From assembly GCA_037440125.1 (NCBI GenBank), contig JBBIUU010000027.1:1-32551 (forward strand): 32,551 bases of DNA. The letters are read 5' to 3'. This document shows positions 15,921 to 23,691 of the stretch, one piece after another; positions within the stretch are counted from its first letter, which is position 1; each line of letters opens with the position of its first letter. The position numbers were made by a program, and so were the translations under genes. Origin of the DNA: JAKAJA01 sp037440125. Lineage in GTDB: Bacteria; Acidobacteriota; UBA4820; DSQY01. The notes below the pieces were generated by a model, which saw nothing but the letters and a program-made list of their open reading frames with translations, was not told the origin of the DNA and ran no database searches.

Positions 15921-18900
15921 CGCTCTTCCTCCTTCGGCCAGCCCAGGGGCAGGTTCACCGGGATGTCCACCGTGAATCGGCTCCCCTCGTCGACCTCGCT
16001 CTCGACCCGGATCTGGCCGCCGTGGAGCTCCACGAGTTTGTGCGTGAGGGCGAGCCCGAGCCCCGTGCCCTCGTAGCGCTTGGTGTAGGCCGACTCGAGC
16101 TGCGTGAAGGGCTTGAACAGGCGCGGCAGGTCGTCCTTGCGGATGCCGATGCCCTCGTCGGCGACCCACAGCGCGAGCCGCGGCCTCGAGTCGCCCCGCG
16201 GGTGGGGCTTGGAGAGCCCGCACCCGATGGTGACGGTCTTCCCCTTGGGCGTGAACTTGACGGCGTTGCTCAGCAGGTTGAAGAGGATCTGCTTGACCTT
16301 CCGCTCGTCCGCCTCCACCACCGCGTCGGAGCCGGTCCCGGGGTCCATGTTGAGGGTCACGCCCGCCTTGTGGGCGCGCTCGCGGACCATGGTCATGGCG
16401 GACACGAGCACGTCGCGCGGCACGAACTGGTTGAGCTCCATCTCCATCCGCCCCGCTTCGACTTTGGCGAGGTCGAGGATGTCGTTGATGAGGCTGAGCA
16501 GGTGCCGGGCGCTGGAGAGGATGTTGCCCACGTGCTCCCGCTGCTTGGCGGTCAGGGCGCCGAAGTACTGGTCCTCCAGGACCTCGGAAAACCCGATGAT
16601 GGCGTTCATGGGGGTGCGGAGCTCGTGGCTCATGTTGGCGAGGAATTCGGTCTTGGCGCGGTTGGAGCTCTCGGCCTGCAGGCGCGCCTCCTCGAGCTCC
16701 CGGGTGCGTTCCTGCACCAGCAGGGCGAGCTCGCCCCGGCGCCGCTCGAAGTGGCGCTCGCGCCAGACGTAGGCGCCCGCCACCGCGAGGACCACGAGGA
16801 GGAGGCACAGCCCGTAGAACCACACCGCCTGGTAGAAGTGGGGGCGGATGGCGAAGGACCACGACGCGCCCGTCGGGTTCCAGACCCCGTCGCTGTTCGC
16901 GGCCGTGACCCTGAAGGTGTAGCGTCCCGAGGGGAGGTTCGTGTAGCTGGCCACCCGGTCCCGGCCCCGGTCGAGGTTGACCCAGTCGTTCTGGTAGCCC
17001 TCGAGCATGTAGCGGAAGCGGATCTTCTGGGGCCACATCAGGCTCGGGGCGGAATACCGCAGCTCCACCTCCTTGACGCCCGGCCGCAGCTCCGGCAAGG
17101 CGCCGAGGTCTACGGAGGTCCCGTCCGCCTCCACCGACTCGATGGCGACCGGGGGCGGGTTCGGGTTGAGGGGCACGGGCCCCGGCCGGAGGATCACGGC
17201 GCCCCGCGTGGTGGCGAACCAGAGGCTCCCGTCCCTCGTGCGGCACGTGCAGGGCTGGGTGCTGCCGTTGCACTCGAAGCTGCGCATGCCGTCCGACACG
17301 CCGTAGGAGACGCAGTCGGCGACCTTGCGCCGCCCCGCGTCGATCTCGGCGAGTTGGACCTTGCTCACGCGGAAGAGCCCCTTGTTGGAGGTCATCCAGA
17401 GATTCCCGTTGCCGTCCTCCCGGATCCCGAAGACGCTGTCGCTGTAGAGGCCCTCCTTGCTCGTGTAGCTCGTGAATCGCGCGCCGTCGAAGCGGCTCAG
17501 GCCCCCGTTGACCGTGCCCACCCAGAGGGTGCCGGAGGAGTCCTGGAAGACGTCGTAGACCTCCTTGCTGGGCAGGCCGTCCTTGGTCCCGTAGACACGC
17601 TTCACCGCCCCGTCTTCCACGAGGCAGAGCCCTGCGTTGGTCCCCGCCCAGTAGCGGCCCTCTCGGTCCTGGAGGAAGACGCGGACCTTGTTGTGCGGCA
17701 GGCCCTCCTTGGTCGTGAGGGTGGTCAGCGCGTCGCCCTTCAGGCGCCTCAGGCCCTGGCCGTTGGTCGCGATCCAGAGCGCGCCCCCGCGGTCGGTGAA
17801 GACCTCCGCCACGTAATCGCTCGACAGGTCCCTCTGGTGGGGGAAGGGCACGGCCCGTCCCCCGTGCATCCGGTAGACCCCGCCTCCCCACGTGCCCACC
17901 CAGATGTCCCCCGAGACGTCCTCGGCGACGCTCTGGACGATGGTGTTCTCCAGCCCGTCCTTCTTGGAGAACTGGGTGATCTTCCCCGAGGGGTCGAGGC
18001 GGTTCAGGCCGTTGTCGGTCCCCATCCAGACGGCTCCGCCGCGGTCCTCGATGATGCCCCACACGAGGTCGTGGGAGAGCCCCTCGGGCTTTCCGAGGAC
18101 GGTGAACTTCCCGTCCTTCAGGAGGTGCAGGCCCGCGTCGTCGGTGCCGACCCAGAGGCTGCCCTCCGCGTCTTCGAAGACCACCTCCACCTGATCGCCG
18201 AGGGCGCCGTGCTCCGAGCTCAGGCGGCTGAAGGCCCCGCGGGAATATCGGAGGAGGCCGCCGCCCAGCGTGCCGATCCAGAGCTGGCCGTGGCGGTCCT
18301 CCCGGAAGGTCGTGATGTCGTCGAGGGGGAGGCCGTTGGCGGCGGAGGGCCTCTCGAGGTGCCCCGAGGCGAAGCGCAGAAGCCCCTTCTGCGTTCCGAT
18401 CCAGAGAGCCCCCTCGCGGTCGAGGAAGGACGTCTTCACGGACAGCGCGTCGAGGTCTTCCCTGCACACGCAGGTCACGGCACGGCCGTCCCACCGGGAG
18501 ACGCCCCCGTCGGTGACGATCCAGAGATTCCCCTGACGGTCGAGACAGAGCGTGCGCACGTTCTTGTCGCACAGCCCCTGGGGAGGGCCGAGGAGGGTGA
18601 ACGCCCCGCCGTCCCAACGCGCCAGGCCCTCGGAGGTGCCCACCCAGAGGGTCCCCCTCGGGTCCTGGAGGATCCCGTGGAGCTGGCTCGAGCCGAAGCC
18701 CTTGAGGCCGGGGCAGTCCCTCACCTTGCCACCCTCGATCCGAGATAGCCCCTGGTCCGTGGCGAACCAGACCGTGCCCGAAGCGTCCTGGACGATGGGC
18801 GCGACCACCACGTCGTCGGGGAGGCCGTCCTTGACCGTGAAGGCTGTGAACTTCCCTCCCGCGTACCGGAGGAGGCCGCCGCCCCGGGTGCCGACCCACA

Positions 18901-19288
18901 GCTCGCCGTCGCGGCCCGCGAGGAGGGTGGTCACCTCGGCGCTCTTGAAGACGTCGGTGTTCTCGCGGTCGTAGATCGTGAACCGGACGCCGTCGAAGCG
19001 GACGAGGCCCTCCTGGGTCCCCACCCAGAGGTAGCCGTCGGGGGTCTCGGCCACGGCCCACACGGAGTTCTGCGGCAGGCCGCTCCCCGTGCTCCAGGAG
19101 TCGTGGGCGTACTGGGTGACCGACTTGGTGGGGTCGAGCGCGAGGGCCGGCAGAGAGGCGACGCACAGACAAACGGCCGTCAGCGCCAGCTTGGCGACCC
19201 TGGAGAGGAACCTCGATTGGCTCTTCCGCCGGCTGCCGCGGAGGGGGGTGGCGGTGTGCCGGCTTCCCGGTGAGCACCCGCGCCTCAT
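15917..19288 (-). CDS. Two-propeller periplasmic sensor histidine kinase
   Basis: About 1123 residues. Order: signal peptide (about 27-50, RFLSRVAKLALTAVCLCVASLPALA); two successive beta-propellers (about 60-700) built from 15 W-V/I-G-T-type blades (LWVGT, LWIGT, VWMGT); a Y_Y_Y domain (about 735-809, RYMLEGYQNDW, LPSGRYTFRVTAANSDG); a transmembrane helix (about 817-838); a coiled coil; HisKA with phospho-accepting H888 (NMSHELRTPMNA); and HATPase_c (NLLSNAVKF, DEGIGI, GTGLGLAL). The large periplasmic sensor resembles that of Bacteroides hybrid two-component systems for polysaccharides, but here the receiver and output are separate genes. The ligand is unknown. ATG 19288 has no Shine-Dalgarno, and the true start could differ; in-frame sequence upstream to 19498 is not conserved-looking. 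Confidence 0.9.
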   Translation of the reverse strand: MRRGCSPGSRHTATPLRGSRRKSQSRFLSRVAKLALTAVCLCVASLPALALDPTKSVTQYAHDSWSTGSGLPQNSVWAVAETPDGYLWVGTQEGLVRFDGVRFTIYDRENTDVFKSAEVTTLLAGRDGELWVGTRGGGLLRYAGGKFTAFTVKDGLPDDVVVAPIVQDASGTVWFATDQGLSRIEGGKVRDCPGLKGFGSSQLHGILQDPRGTLWVGTSEGLARWDGGAFTLLGPPQGLCDKNVRTLCLDRQGNLWIVTDGGVSRWDGRAVTCVCREDLDALSVKTSFLDREGALWIGTQKGLLRFASGHLERPSAANGLPLDDITTFREDRHGQLWIGTLGGGLLRYSRGAFSRLSSEHGALGDQVEVVFEDAEGSLWVGTDDAGLHLLKDGKFTVLGKPEGLSHDLVWGIIEDRGGAVWMGTDNGLNRLDPSGKITQFSKKDGLENTIVQSVAEDVSGDIWVGTWGGGVYRMHGGRAVPFPHQRDLSSDYVAEVFTDRGGALWIATNGQGLRRLKGDALTTLTTKEGLPHNKVRVFLQDREGRYWAGTNAGLCLVEDGAVKRVYGTKDGLPSKEVYDVFQDSSGTLWVGTVNGGLSRFDGARFTSYTSKEGLYSDSVFGIREDGNGNLWMTSNKGLFRVSKVQLAEIDAGRRKVADCVSYGVSDGMRSFECNGSTQPCTCRTRDGSLWFATTRGAVILRPGPVPLNPNPPPVAIESVEADGTSVDLGALPELRPGVKEVELRYSAPSLMWPQKIRFRYMLEGYQNDWVNLDRGRDRVASYTNLPSGRYTFRVTAANSDGVWNPTGASWSFAIRPHFYQAVWFYGLCLLLVVLAVAGAYVWRERHFERRRGELALLVQERTRELEEARLQAESSNRAKTEFLANMSHELRTPMNAIIGFSEVLEDQYFGALTAKQREHVGNILSSARHLLSLINDILDLAKVEAGRMEMELNQFVPRDVLVSAMTMVRERAHKAGVTLNMDPGTGSDAVVEADERKVKQILFNLLSNAVKFTPKGKTVTIGCGLSKPHPRGDSRPRLALWVADEGIGIRKDDLPRLFKPFTQLESAYTKRYEGTGLGLALTHKLVELHGGQIRVESEVDEGSRFTVDIPVNLPLGWPKEEER

Positions 19289-19354
19289 GAATCTAAAGTA
19301 GCCCCGGAAACGTCCCGATGCAACCTGCCTGTCCCGCGCTCTCTCCCGGACCGC

Positions 19355-19360
19355 TATACT
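19355..19360 (+). promoter_or_regulatory. Likely -10 box of the hydrolase gene
   Basis: TATACT stands 20 bases before the TTG start of the alpha/beta hydrolase. The -35 region at the right distance is poor, so the promoter may be weak or activated. It lies in the 91-bp gap between this gene and the divergent kinase gene. Confidence 0.4.
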
Positions 19361-19379
19361 GCAGCCCGAGGAGGCACCT

Positions 19380-20237
19380 TTGGGAGTCCGGAAAGCGTTC
19401 ACGGCGGCGGTGGTCCTGGGATGGCTCGCGTGGCAGACGCCGACGCGGGCAGTCGCGCCCGGGGTTTCCGGCGAGGTCGTCCACGGGGGCGTGCGCATCC
19501 GCTACGAGGACGGGGGCGCCGGGCCCGGCCTGCCCGTCCTCTTCGTCCACGGATTGGCGGGGGACGGCGAGATGTGGCGGGCGCAGGTGGACCACGTGCG
19601 CGGGAGCCGCCGCGGCGTCCTCCTCGACCTGAGGGGCCACGGGCGCTCGGGGCCGGCGCCCGACGGCGACTGCTCCATGGAGGCCCTCGCCTCCGACGTG
19701 CTCGCGGTGGCTGACGCGCTGGGGCTGAAGCGATTCGTCCTCGTGGGACACTCCATGGGCGGCGCCGTGATCCTGGCCGCCGCCTCCGCCGCGCCGGGAC
19801 GCGTGGCGGGCCTCCTCTTCGCCGACCCGGCGGGGGACGTGTCGCGGCTCTCCAAGGACAGGCTTGCTTCCATGGTAACGAAGATGTCTGGCCCGACCTA
19901 CATGGACTTCATGAAGGGGTGGTTCGGCGTGAACCTCGAGAACTGCAGGCCGAGGACTCGAGCCCTCGTGATGAAGGATCTGGAGGGCACGCCGCCCCAG
20001 GTCGTGCGGGCGTGCTACATGGGCCTGGCGGCGTACCATCCCAGGCCAGCGCTCGAGACGTTCCGCGGGCCCATGCTGACGGTGGTCCTCCCGGGGAGCG
20101 ACCGGACGTCGAGCTACCAGAACCTCGTCGACCGCCTCCCGGCGGTGAAGGTGAGGGACCTCAGCCACTGGCTCATGATGGATGACCCCGACCTCTTCGA
20201 CGGGATCATGGACCGGTTCCTCGCACCGTTGAAGTAG
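19380..20237 (+). CDS. Secreted alpha/beta hydrolase
   Basis: A 285-residue alpha/beta-hydrolase-fold enzyme. Oxyanion loop FVHGLAGD (55-62), nucleophile S125 in GHSMGG, acid D241 in LPGSDRTS and H263 in LSHWLMM complete a plausible triad. A signal peptide (about 1-26, VRKAFTAAVVLGWLAWQTPTRAVA) suggests periplasmic export, less usual for this subfamily. The substrate is open; relatives include esterases, C-C hydrolases and haloperoxidase-like enzymes. The start is TTG 19380, supported by GAGGAGG five bases upstream; the nearest ATG would remove the signal peptide. It is divergent from the kinase gene and may share its control region. Confidence 0.85.
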   Translation: MGVRKAFTAAVVLGWLAWQTPTRAVAPGVSGEVVHGGVRIRYEDGGAGPGLPVLFVHGLAGDGEMWRAQVDHVRGSRRGVLLDLRGHGRSGPAPDGDCSMEALASDVLAVADALGLKRFVLVGHSMGGAVILAAASAAPGRVAGLLFADPAGDVSRLSKDRLASMVTKMSGPTYMDFMKGWFGVNLENCRPRTRALVMKDLEGTPPQVVRACYMGLAAYHPRPALETFRGPMLTVVLPGSDRTSSYQNLVDRLPAVKVRDLSHWLMMDDPDLFDGIMDRFLAPLK

Positions 20238-20493
20238 GGTGTGTCAGCGCCATCGAATGGGCTGAGGTCTTGCGAGGCAGGCCGGCCGATCGCCATTGGC
20301 GCTTGGTTCCGGGCTGCCTGCGGCGCTCCGAAAGGCTTGTGTCCAGGATCGACCCATCGTGTCGGTTTTAACCCGGTGTGCCTAGAATCCACGCTTCCCT
20401 GGGCCCTTCTTCACGCCGCCGTGCTCGCCCGGAAGCCCTTAGGGCCTCCTGGCCTGCCCTGCTCAGTTCCTGCACGCCACCCCCCTTTCCCGG

Positions 20494-20548
20494 CGCGCCG
20501 ACGGCGCCGGACCTCTGGCGGCGTCAGCCATCGCGGCCTTGGGCGCTC
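20494..20548 (+). repeat. Dispersed repeat, copy 1 (copy 2 at 32497-32551)
   Basis: These 55 bases match 32497-32551 with two mismatches (20507 and 20530). Both copies are in the same orientation and lie in non-coding, hairpin-rich DNA after a gene. The copy continues here into GTAC-ACCA-GTAC (20552-20563) and an 11/12-bp imperfect inverted repeat (20533-20544 with 20570-20580). The second copy is cut by the window end. Confidence 0.85.
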
Positions 20549-20980
20549 CAAGTACACCAGTACGTGTCGGCCCAGGCCGCTCGTCTTCCTGGCAAGGGGC
20601 CTGGCCTCCGGAGGATCTCTGGCGCGACGCCTGTGCCCCGGGATGTGCCACAAGGCGGGGCGAGGAAACCAGGGTGGCGCCCTGGTGACGAGCCCCAACA
20701 CGGCGGCGCGCCCGGGCCGCGGCGTCCCGGAGGGTTGCGGCAGGGCCGGCCATTTCCTTTGTCGCCGCTCGTCGCCGTGCTCCCGGCACGGTCTCCTCGC
20801 GGCTTCGCGGATCTGATCCGGCCTTGCGGGCAACGCGCCGAGAGCCCTCCCGGGGGCCAGGCCCCCAGGCCCACCGGCGTCGGGACGCCGCTTTCTCCGC
20901 TGCGCTCCGAAAGTGAGTCATTTCCCCTGCTTCTGCTCACTGGTGCGAGGGAGATACCCTCCGGCAAGAGGTTTCGGAGA
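20533..20980. other. Hairpin-dense non-coding region, candidate structured RNA or mobile repeat
   Basis: The 766 bp from 20238 to 21003 carry no convincing gene, although several overlapping frames are open because of high GC. At least seven perfect or near-perfect stems follow each other: 20533-20544/20570-20580; GGGGC 20657-20661 with 20692-20696 enclosing ACCAGGG 20668-20674/20680-20686; CCGTGC 20775-20780/20786-20791; GGATC 20809-20813/20815-20819; GGGGG 20852-20856/20862-20866; CGGCGTC 20875-20881/20884-20890; and CTCCGAAA 20905-20912/20972-20979 with two hairpins inside. It lies between two convergent genes. Confidence 0.5.
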
Positions 20981-21003
20981 GGGGGGCCTGAAGGCCGCGC
21001 TGC

Positions 21004-22197
21004 TCAGTGCTTGGGTGCGGCGGGTGCCGGTGCCTTGGCCGCGGGGGCCTTCGCAGCAGGCTTCGACGCCGGGGCCTTGGGCTTGGCCGCCGTGCCGGCG
21101 TGGGCCTTCCCCTTCTTCGGAGAACGCTTGCGCGGCGGCGGCTTGATCGTGACCTGCTTGAGCTCTTCGGGCGTGGGGTTCACGAGGACGGGTTCCCGGC
21201 TCTGCGAGTCGATCGTGTCGAGGTAGGGCATCTTGAGCGTGGGCAGGTCCGGGAAGAGGTCGAGCCGCGGCGGCGAGGCGGGGTCCACGACTCCCGGTGG
21301 TTCGGGCACCTGGACCTCGGGCGTCCAGGCGGGGTACTTCAGGTGGAAGTCCAGGAAGGAGATCGTGCGCTCCCAGGAGTCCTCGCCCACCGCCTCGTCC
21401 CAGCCGCCCCGGGTGTGGAGCGTGAAGCCGTGCCCCACCTTCGGGTAGATGACCACGTCCACGGGCTTGGCTTTCAGCCGGAGCTGCTGGAAGGCGTCGA
21501 TGGAGCGGCGCACGGGGACCGTCCTGTCGTAGGTGCCGTGGAGGAGGAGCGTGGGCGGCATGTGCTCCATGGCGTTCGGCATGTCGCCGGGGGAGACGCC
21601 GCCGTAGTAAGCCACCACCGCCTGCACGCGGGGGTCCGTGGGCGCGTAGGTGAGGGAGAGGAAGGCCCCGAGGGAATATCCCAGGAGCGCCAGGCGGGAG
21701 TCGTCCACGTCGGGCAGCGTGGCGGCGAAGGTGAGCGCGTCGCCGATGGTCCGAGTCCAGTCTGCGCGGCTGCCCCGCCCGCGGCGCCCCCGGTCGTAGT
21801 AGCGAACGAAGAGGCAGACGTAGCCGTTCCGCGCCAGATCCTCCGCCATGTCGTCGTAGTGCTTCTCCCCGAGGTGCGGGTCGGCGCCGTGAAGCAGGAT
21901 CACCCCGGGGTAGCGGCCCGGGGCCCGGGGCCGGAAGATGTCCACGAGCACCTTATCGCGTCCCGAGCTGAAGCGCTGGCGCGTCTGGAGGATCGGGGAA
22001 GGCTCGGGCGTACCCGTCCCCATGGGCGTGTCCTGCAGGTCCGTGATGACCACGGGCGCCATCCGGAACCCCTGGGACGGCGACGCCTCGGAGACCTTCA
22101 TCTCCGGCGGCTTGCTCTGGGACGGCGGGACGTCCTGCGCGAGGGGAGCGAGGCAGAGGGAGCCCAGGGCGAGCGCGGCGAGGGTTCGACGGAGCAT
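21004..22197 (-). CDS. Secreted dienelactone-hydrolase-family enzyme with lysine/alanine-rich tail
   Basis: A 397-residue protein. After a signal peptide (about 1-20, MLRRTLAALALGSLCLAPLA) comes an unusual N-terminal extension, then the hydrolase domain (about 75-290). The oxyanion region is VILLHGADPH, the nucleophile S175 in GYSLGAF, D224 in HGTYDRTVP and H256 in KVGHGF, an intact triad spaced as in dienelactone hydrolases, here with Ser instead of the classic Cys. Residues about 350-397 are a low-complexity Lys/Pro/Ala tail with KAPA repeats, like histone H1 tails, and could bind acidic cell-wall polymers. Start ATG 22197 follows GGAGGTGG; its own promoter is recognised. Substrate unknown. 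Confidence 0.85.
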   Translation of the reverse strand: MLRRTLAALALGSLCLAPLAQDVPPSQSKPPEMKVSEASPSQGFRMAPVVITDLQDTPMGTGTPEPSPILQTRQRFSSGRDKVLVDIFRPRAPGRYPGVILLHGADPHLGEKHYDDMAEDLARNGYVCLFVRYYDRGRRGRGSRADWTRTIGDALTFAATLPDVDDSRLALLGYSLGAFLSLTYAPTDPRVQAVVAYYGGVSPGDMPNAMEHMPPTLLLHGTYDRTVPVRRSIDAFQQLRLKAKPVDVVIYPKVGHGFTLHTRGGWDEAVGEDSWERTISFLDFHLKYPAWTPEVQVPEPPGVVDPASPPRLDLFPDLPTLKMPYLDTIDSQSREPVLVNPTPEELKQVTIKPPPRKRSPKKGKAHAGTAAKPKAPASKPAAKAPAAKAPAPAAPKH

Positions 22198-22249
22198 TCC
22201 ACCTCCAGGGGCGATCCCCCCGCCCTGACGATCCGGGGAGCCCCGAGTG

Positions 22250-22278
22250 TTTGTAGCCCTTCGGGGGCCCAAAGTCAA
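22250..22278 (-). promoter_or_regulatory. Promoter of the dienelactone-hydrolase-family gene
   Basis: On the minus strand TTGACT (22278-22273), 17 bases, then TACAAA (22255-22250): 5/6 and 4/6 matches. It is about 50 bp before the ATG and back to back with the permease promoter. Confidence 0.55.
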
Positions 22279-22297
22279 GGCGGGACGGGCCTTTGCC

Positions 22298-22326
22298 TTG
22301 ACACGGACGGCCCCGGCGCGTAGAAT
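22298..22326 (+). promoter_or_regulatory. Promoter of the permease-lipoprotein operon
   Basis: TTGACA (22298-22303), exactly 17 bases, then TAGAAT (22321-22326): 6/6 and 5/6 matches to the sigma70 consensus. It predicts a leader of about 40 bases before the permease ATG. Confidence 0.75.
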
Positions 22327-22371
22327 CGGCGCGACCGCACCGGAGAGCAGAGGCAGACCCACGCCGACCGA

Positions 22372-23691
22372 ATGGAATCCAACCCAGCCCCCACCCGAAG
22401 CATCTCCACCTTCACCGCCGCGTGCATCGTCGTCGCCAACATGGTGGGCACGGGCGTCTTCACGAGCCTGGGGTTCCAGGTGGCCTCCTTCCGCTCGCCC
22501 TTCGCCCTCATGGCGCTCTGGGGCGTCGGCGGCGTGGGCGCGCTCTGCGGCGCCCTGGCCTACGGCGAGCTCGGCGCCGCCATGCCGCGCTCCGGCGGCG
22601 AGTACCACTTCCTCTCCAAGATCTACCATCCCGCCGTCGGGTTCCTCTCCGGCTGGCTCTCTCTGACCGTCGGGTTCGCGGCCCCCGTGGCGCTCGCCGC
22701 CATGGCGCTCGCGGCCTACCTGGGCCGGGTCGTCCCCCTGGGATACCCGAGGGTCGTGGCCGCTGCCGTGGTCCTCCTCATCTCCCTCGTCCACATGGCG
22801 GGGATCGAGGCGGGGGCGCGCTTCCAGGTGGCCTTTACCTCGGCCAAGGTCCTCCTCATCGCGGGGTTCTCCCTCTGCGGGATTTTCATCGCCGACCCCC
22901 AGCCGCTCGGATTTCTGCCCTCGGCACCCGACGTCGCCCTCCTCTTCGGAGCGCCTTTCGCCGTCTCCCTCGTCTACGTCTCCTATGCCTACACGGGATG
23001 GAACGCCGCCGCCTACGTCGTGGGGGAGATCCGGGATCCCGCGCGCAGCCTCCCGAGGGCCCTGTGGATCGGGACCGCCGTGGTCACGGGGCTCTATCTC
23101 GCGCTGAACTACGTCTTCCTTCGCGCCGCCCCGATGGAGGAGATCTCGGGCCAGCTCGAGGTGGGGTACGTCGCCGCGGCGCACGTCTTCGGCGCGGCCG
23201 GCGGTCGCCTGATGGCGGGCCTCATCACCCTCGGCCTCGTCTCGACCATCAGCGCCATGACGTGGGCCGGCCCGCGCGTGGCGCAGATGATGGGCCAGGA
23301 CATCCCCCTCTTCGGTCGCCTCGCGACGACCACGGCGAAGGGAGCACCGGTGAGGGCGATCCTCCTCCAGCTCGCCATCGTGCTGGCCTTCCTCTTCACC
23401 TCGACCTTTGAACGCGTCATCACCTACATGGGGTTCACCCTGGCCCTGAGCTCCCTCCTGACGGTGGTGGGCGTCTTCGTGCTCAGGGTCCGGCGGCCGG
23501 AGCTCCCGAGGCCGTACCGCACGTGGGGCTACCCCGTGACGCCGCTCCTCTACATCGCGATCACGGCGTGGATGGTGACCTACATCTTCCTGCAGAGGCC
23601 CCTCGTGTCGCTCGCCGGCCTGGGGACCCTGCTCCTGGGGCTGCTCGTCTACTTCCCCGCGGCCCGGAAAGGACTGGCGACCGCACCATGA
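22372..23691 (+). CDS. APC-superfamily amino acid permease
   Basis: A 439-residue integral membrane transporter with about 12 hydrophobic segments. The first helix has VVANMVGTGVFTSLGFQ, the unwound GxG(I/V)F motif of the APC fold; helix 2 has LMALWGVGGVGALCGALAYGELGAAMPRSGGEYHFLSKIYHPAVGF, a signature of the amino acid/polyamine/organocation superfamily. SYAYTGWNAAAYVVGEIRDPARSLPRAL is the conserved helix 6 region. Substrate is not predictable beyond an amino acid or amine. ATG 22372 lacks a Shine-Dalgarno, but no better start lies nearby and the promoter fits. The stop overlaps the start of the lipoprotein gene (ATGA). Confidence 0.9.
   Translation: MESNPAPTRSISTFTAACIVVANMVGTGVFTSLGFQVASFRSPFALMALWGVGGVGALCGALAYGELGAAMPRSGGEYHFLSKIYHPAVGFLSGWLSLTVGFAAPVALAAMALAAYLGRVVPLGYPRVVAAAVVLLISLVHMAGIEAGARFQVAFTSAKVLLIAGFSLCGIFIADPQPLGFLPSAPDVALLFGAPFAVSLVYVSYAYTGWNAAAYVVGEIRDPARSLPRALWIGTAVVTGLYLALNYVFLRAAPMEEISGQLEVGYVAAAHVFGAAGGRLMAGLITLGLVSTISAMTWAGPRVAQMMGQDIPLFGRLATTTAKGAPVRAILLQLAIVLAFLFTSTFERVITYMGFTLALSSLLTVVGVFVLRVRRPELPRPYRTWGYPVTPLLYIAITAWMVTYIFLQRPLVSLAGLGTLLLGLLVYFPAARKGLATAP

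Noticed and set aside
16022..18748. A 908-codon open frame on the plus strand opposite the sensor kinase
   Set aside because: It is the antisense shadow of the propeller repeats; composition is Val/Gly/Glu/Arg-rich with no recognisable domain, while the minus frame is a textbook kinase.
19289..19498. Upstream extension of the sensor kinase to 19498
   Set aside because: The extra 70 residues lie over the divergent hydrolase gene and look like noise; the signal peptide follows shortly after ATG 19288.
20905..20979. Possible tRNA, because of 75-nt length and a 7-8 bp closing stem
   Set aside because: Neither strand has a TTCxA T-loop, an anticodon arm of 5+7+5 or a D arm in place.
20378..21226. 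Open frames on both strands in the 20.2-21.0 kb region
   Set aside because: They are Arg/Gly/Pro-rich without ribosome sites or conserved motifs, overlap the 3' end of the hydrolase gene and cover perfect hairpins; better explained as non-coding.
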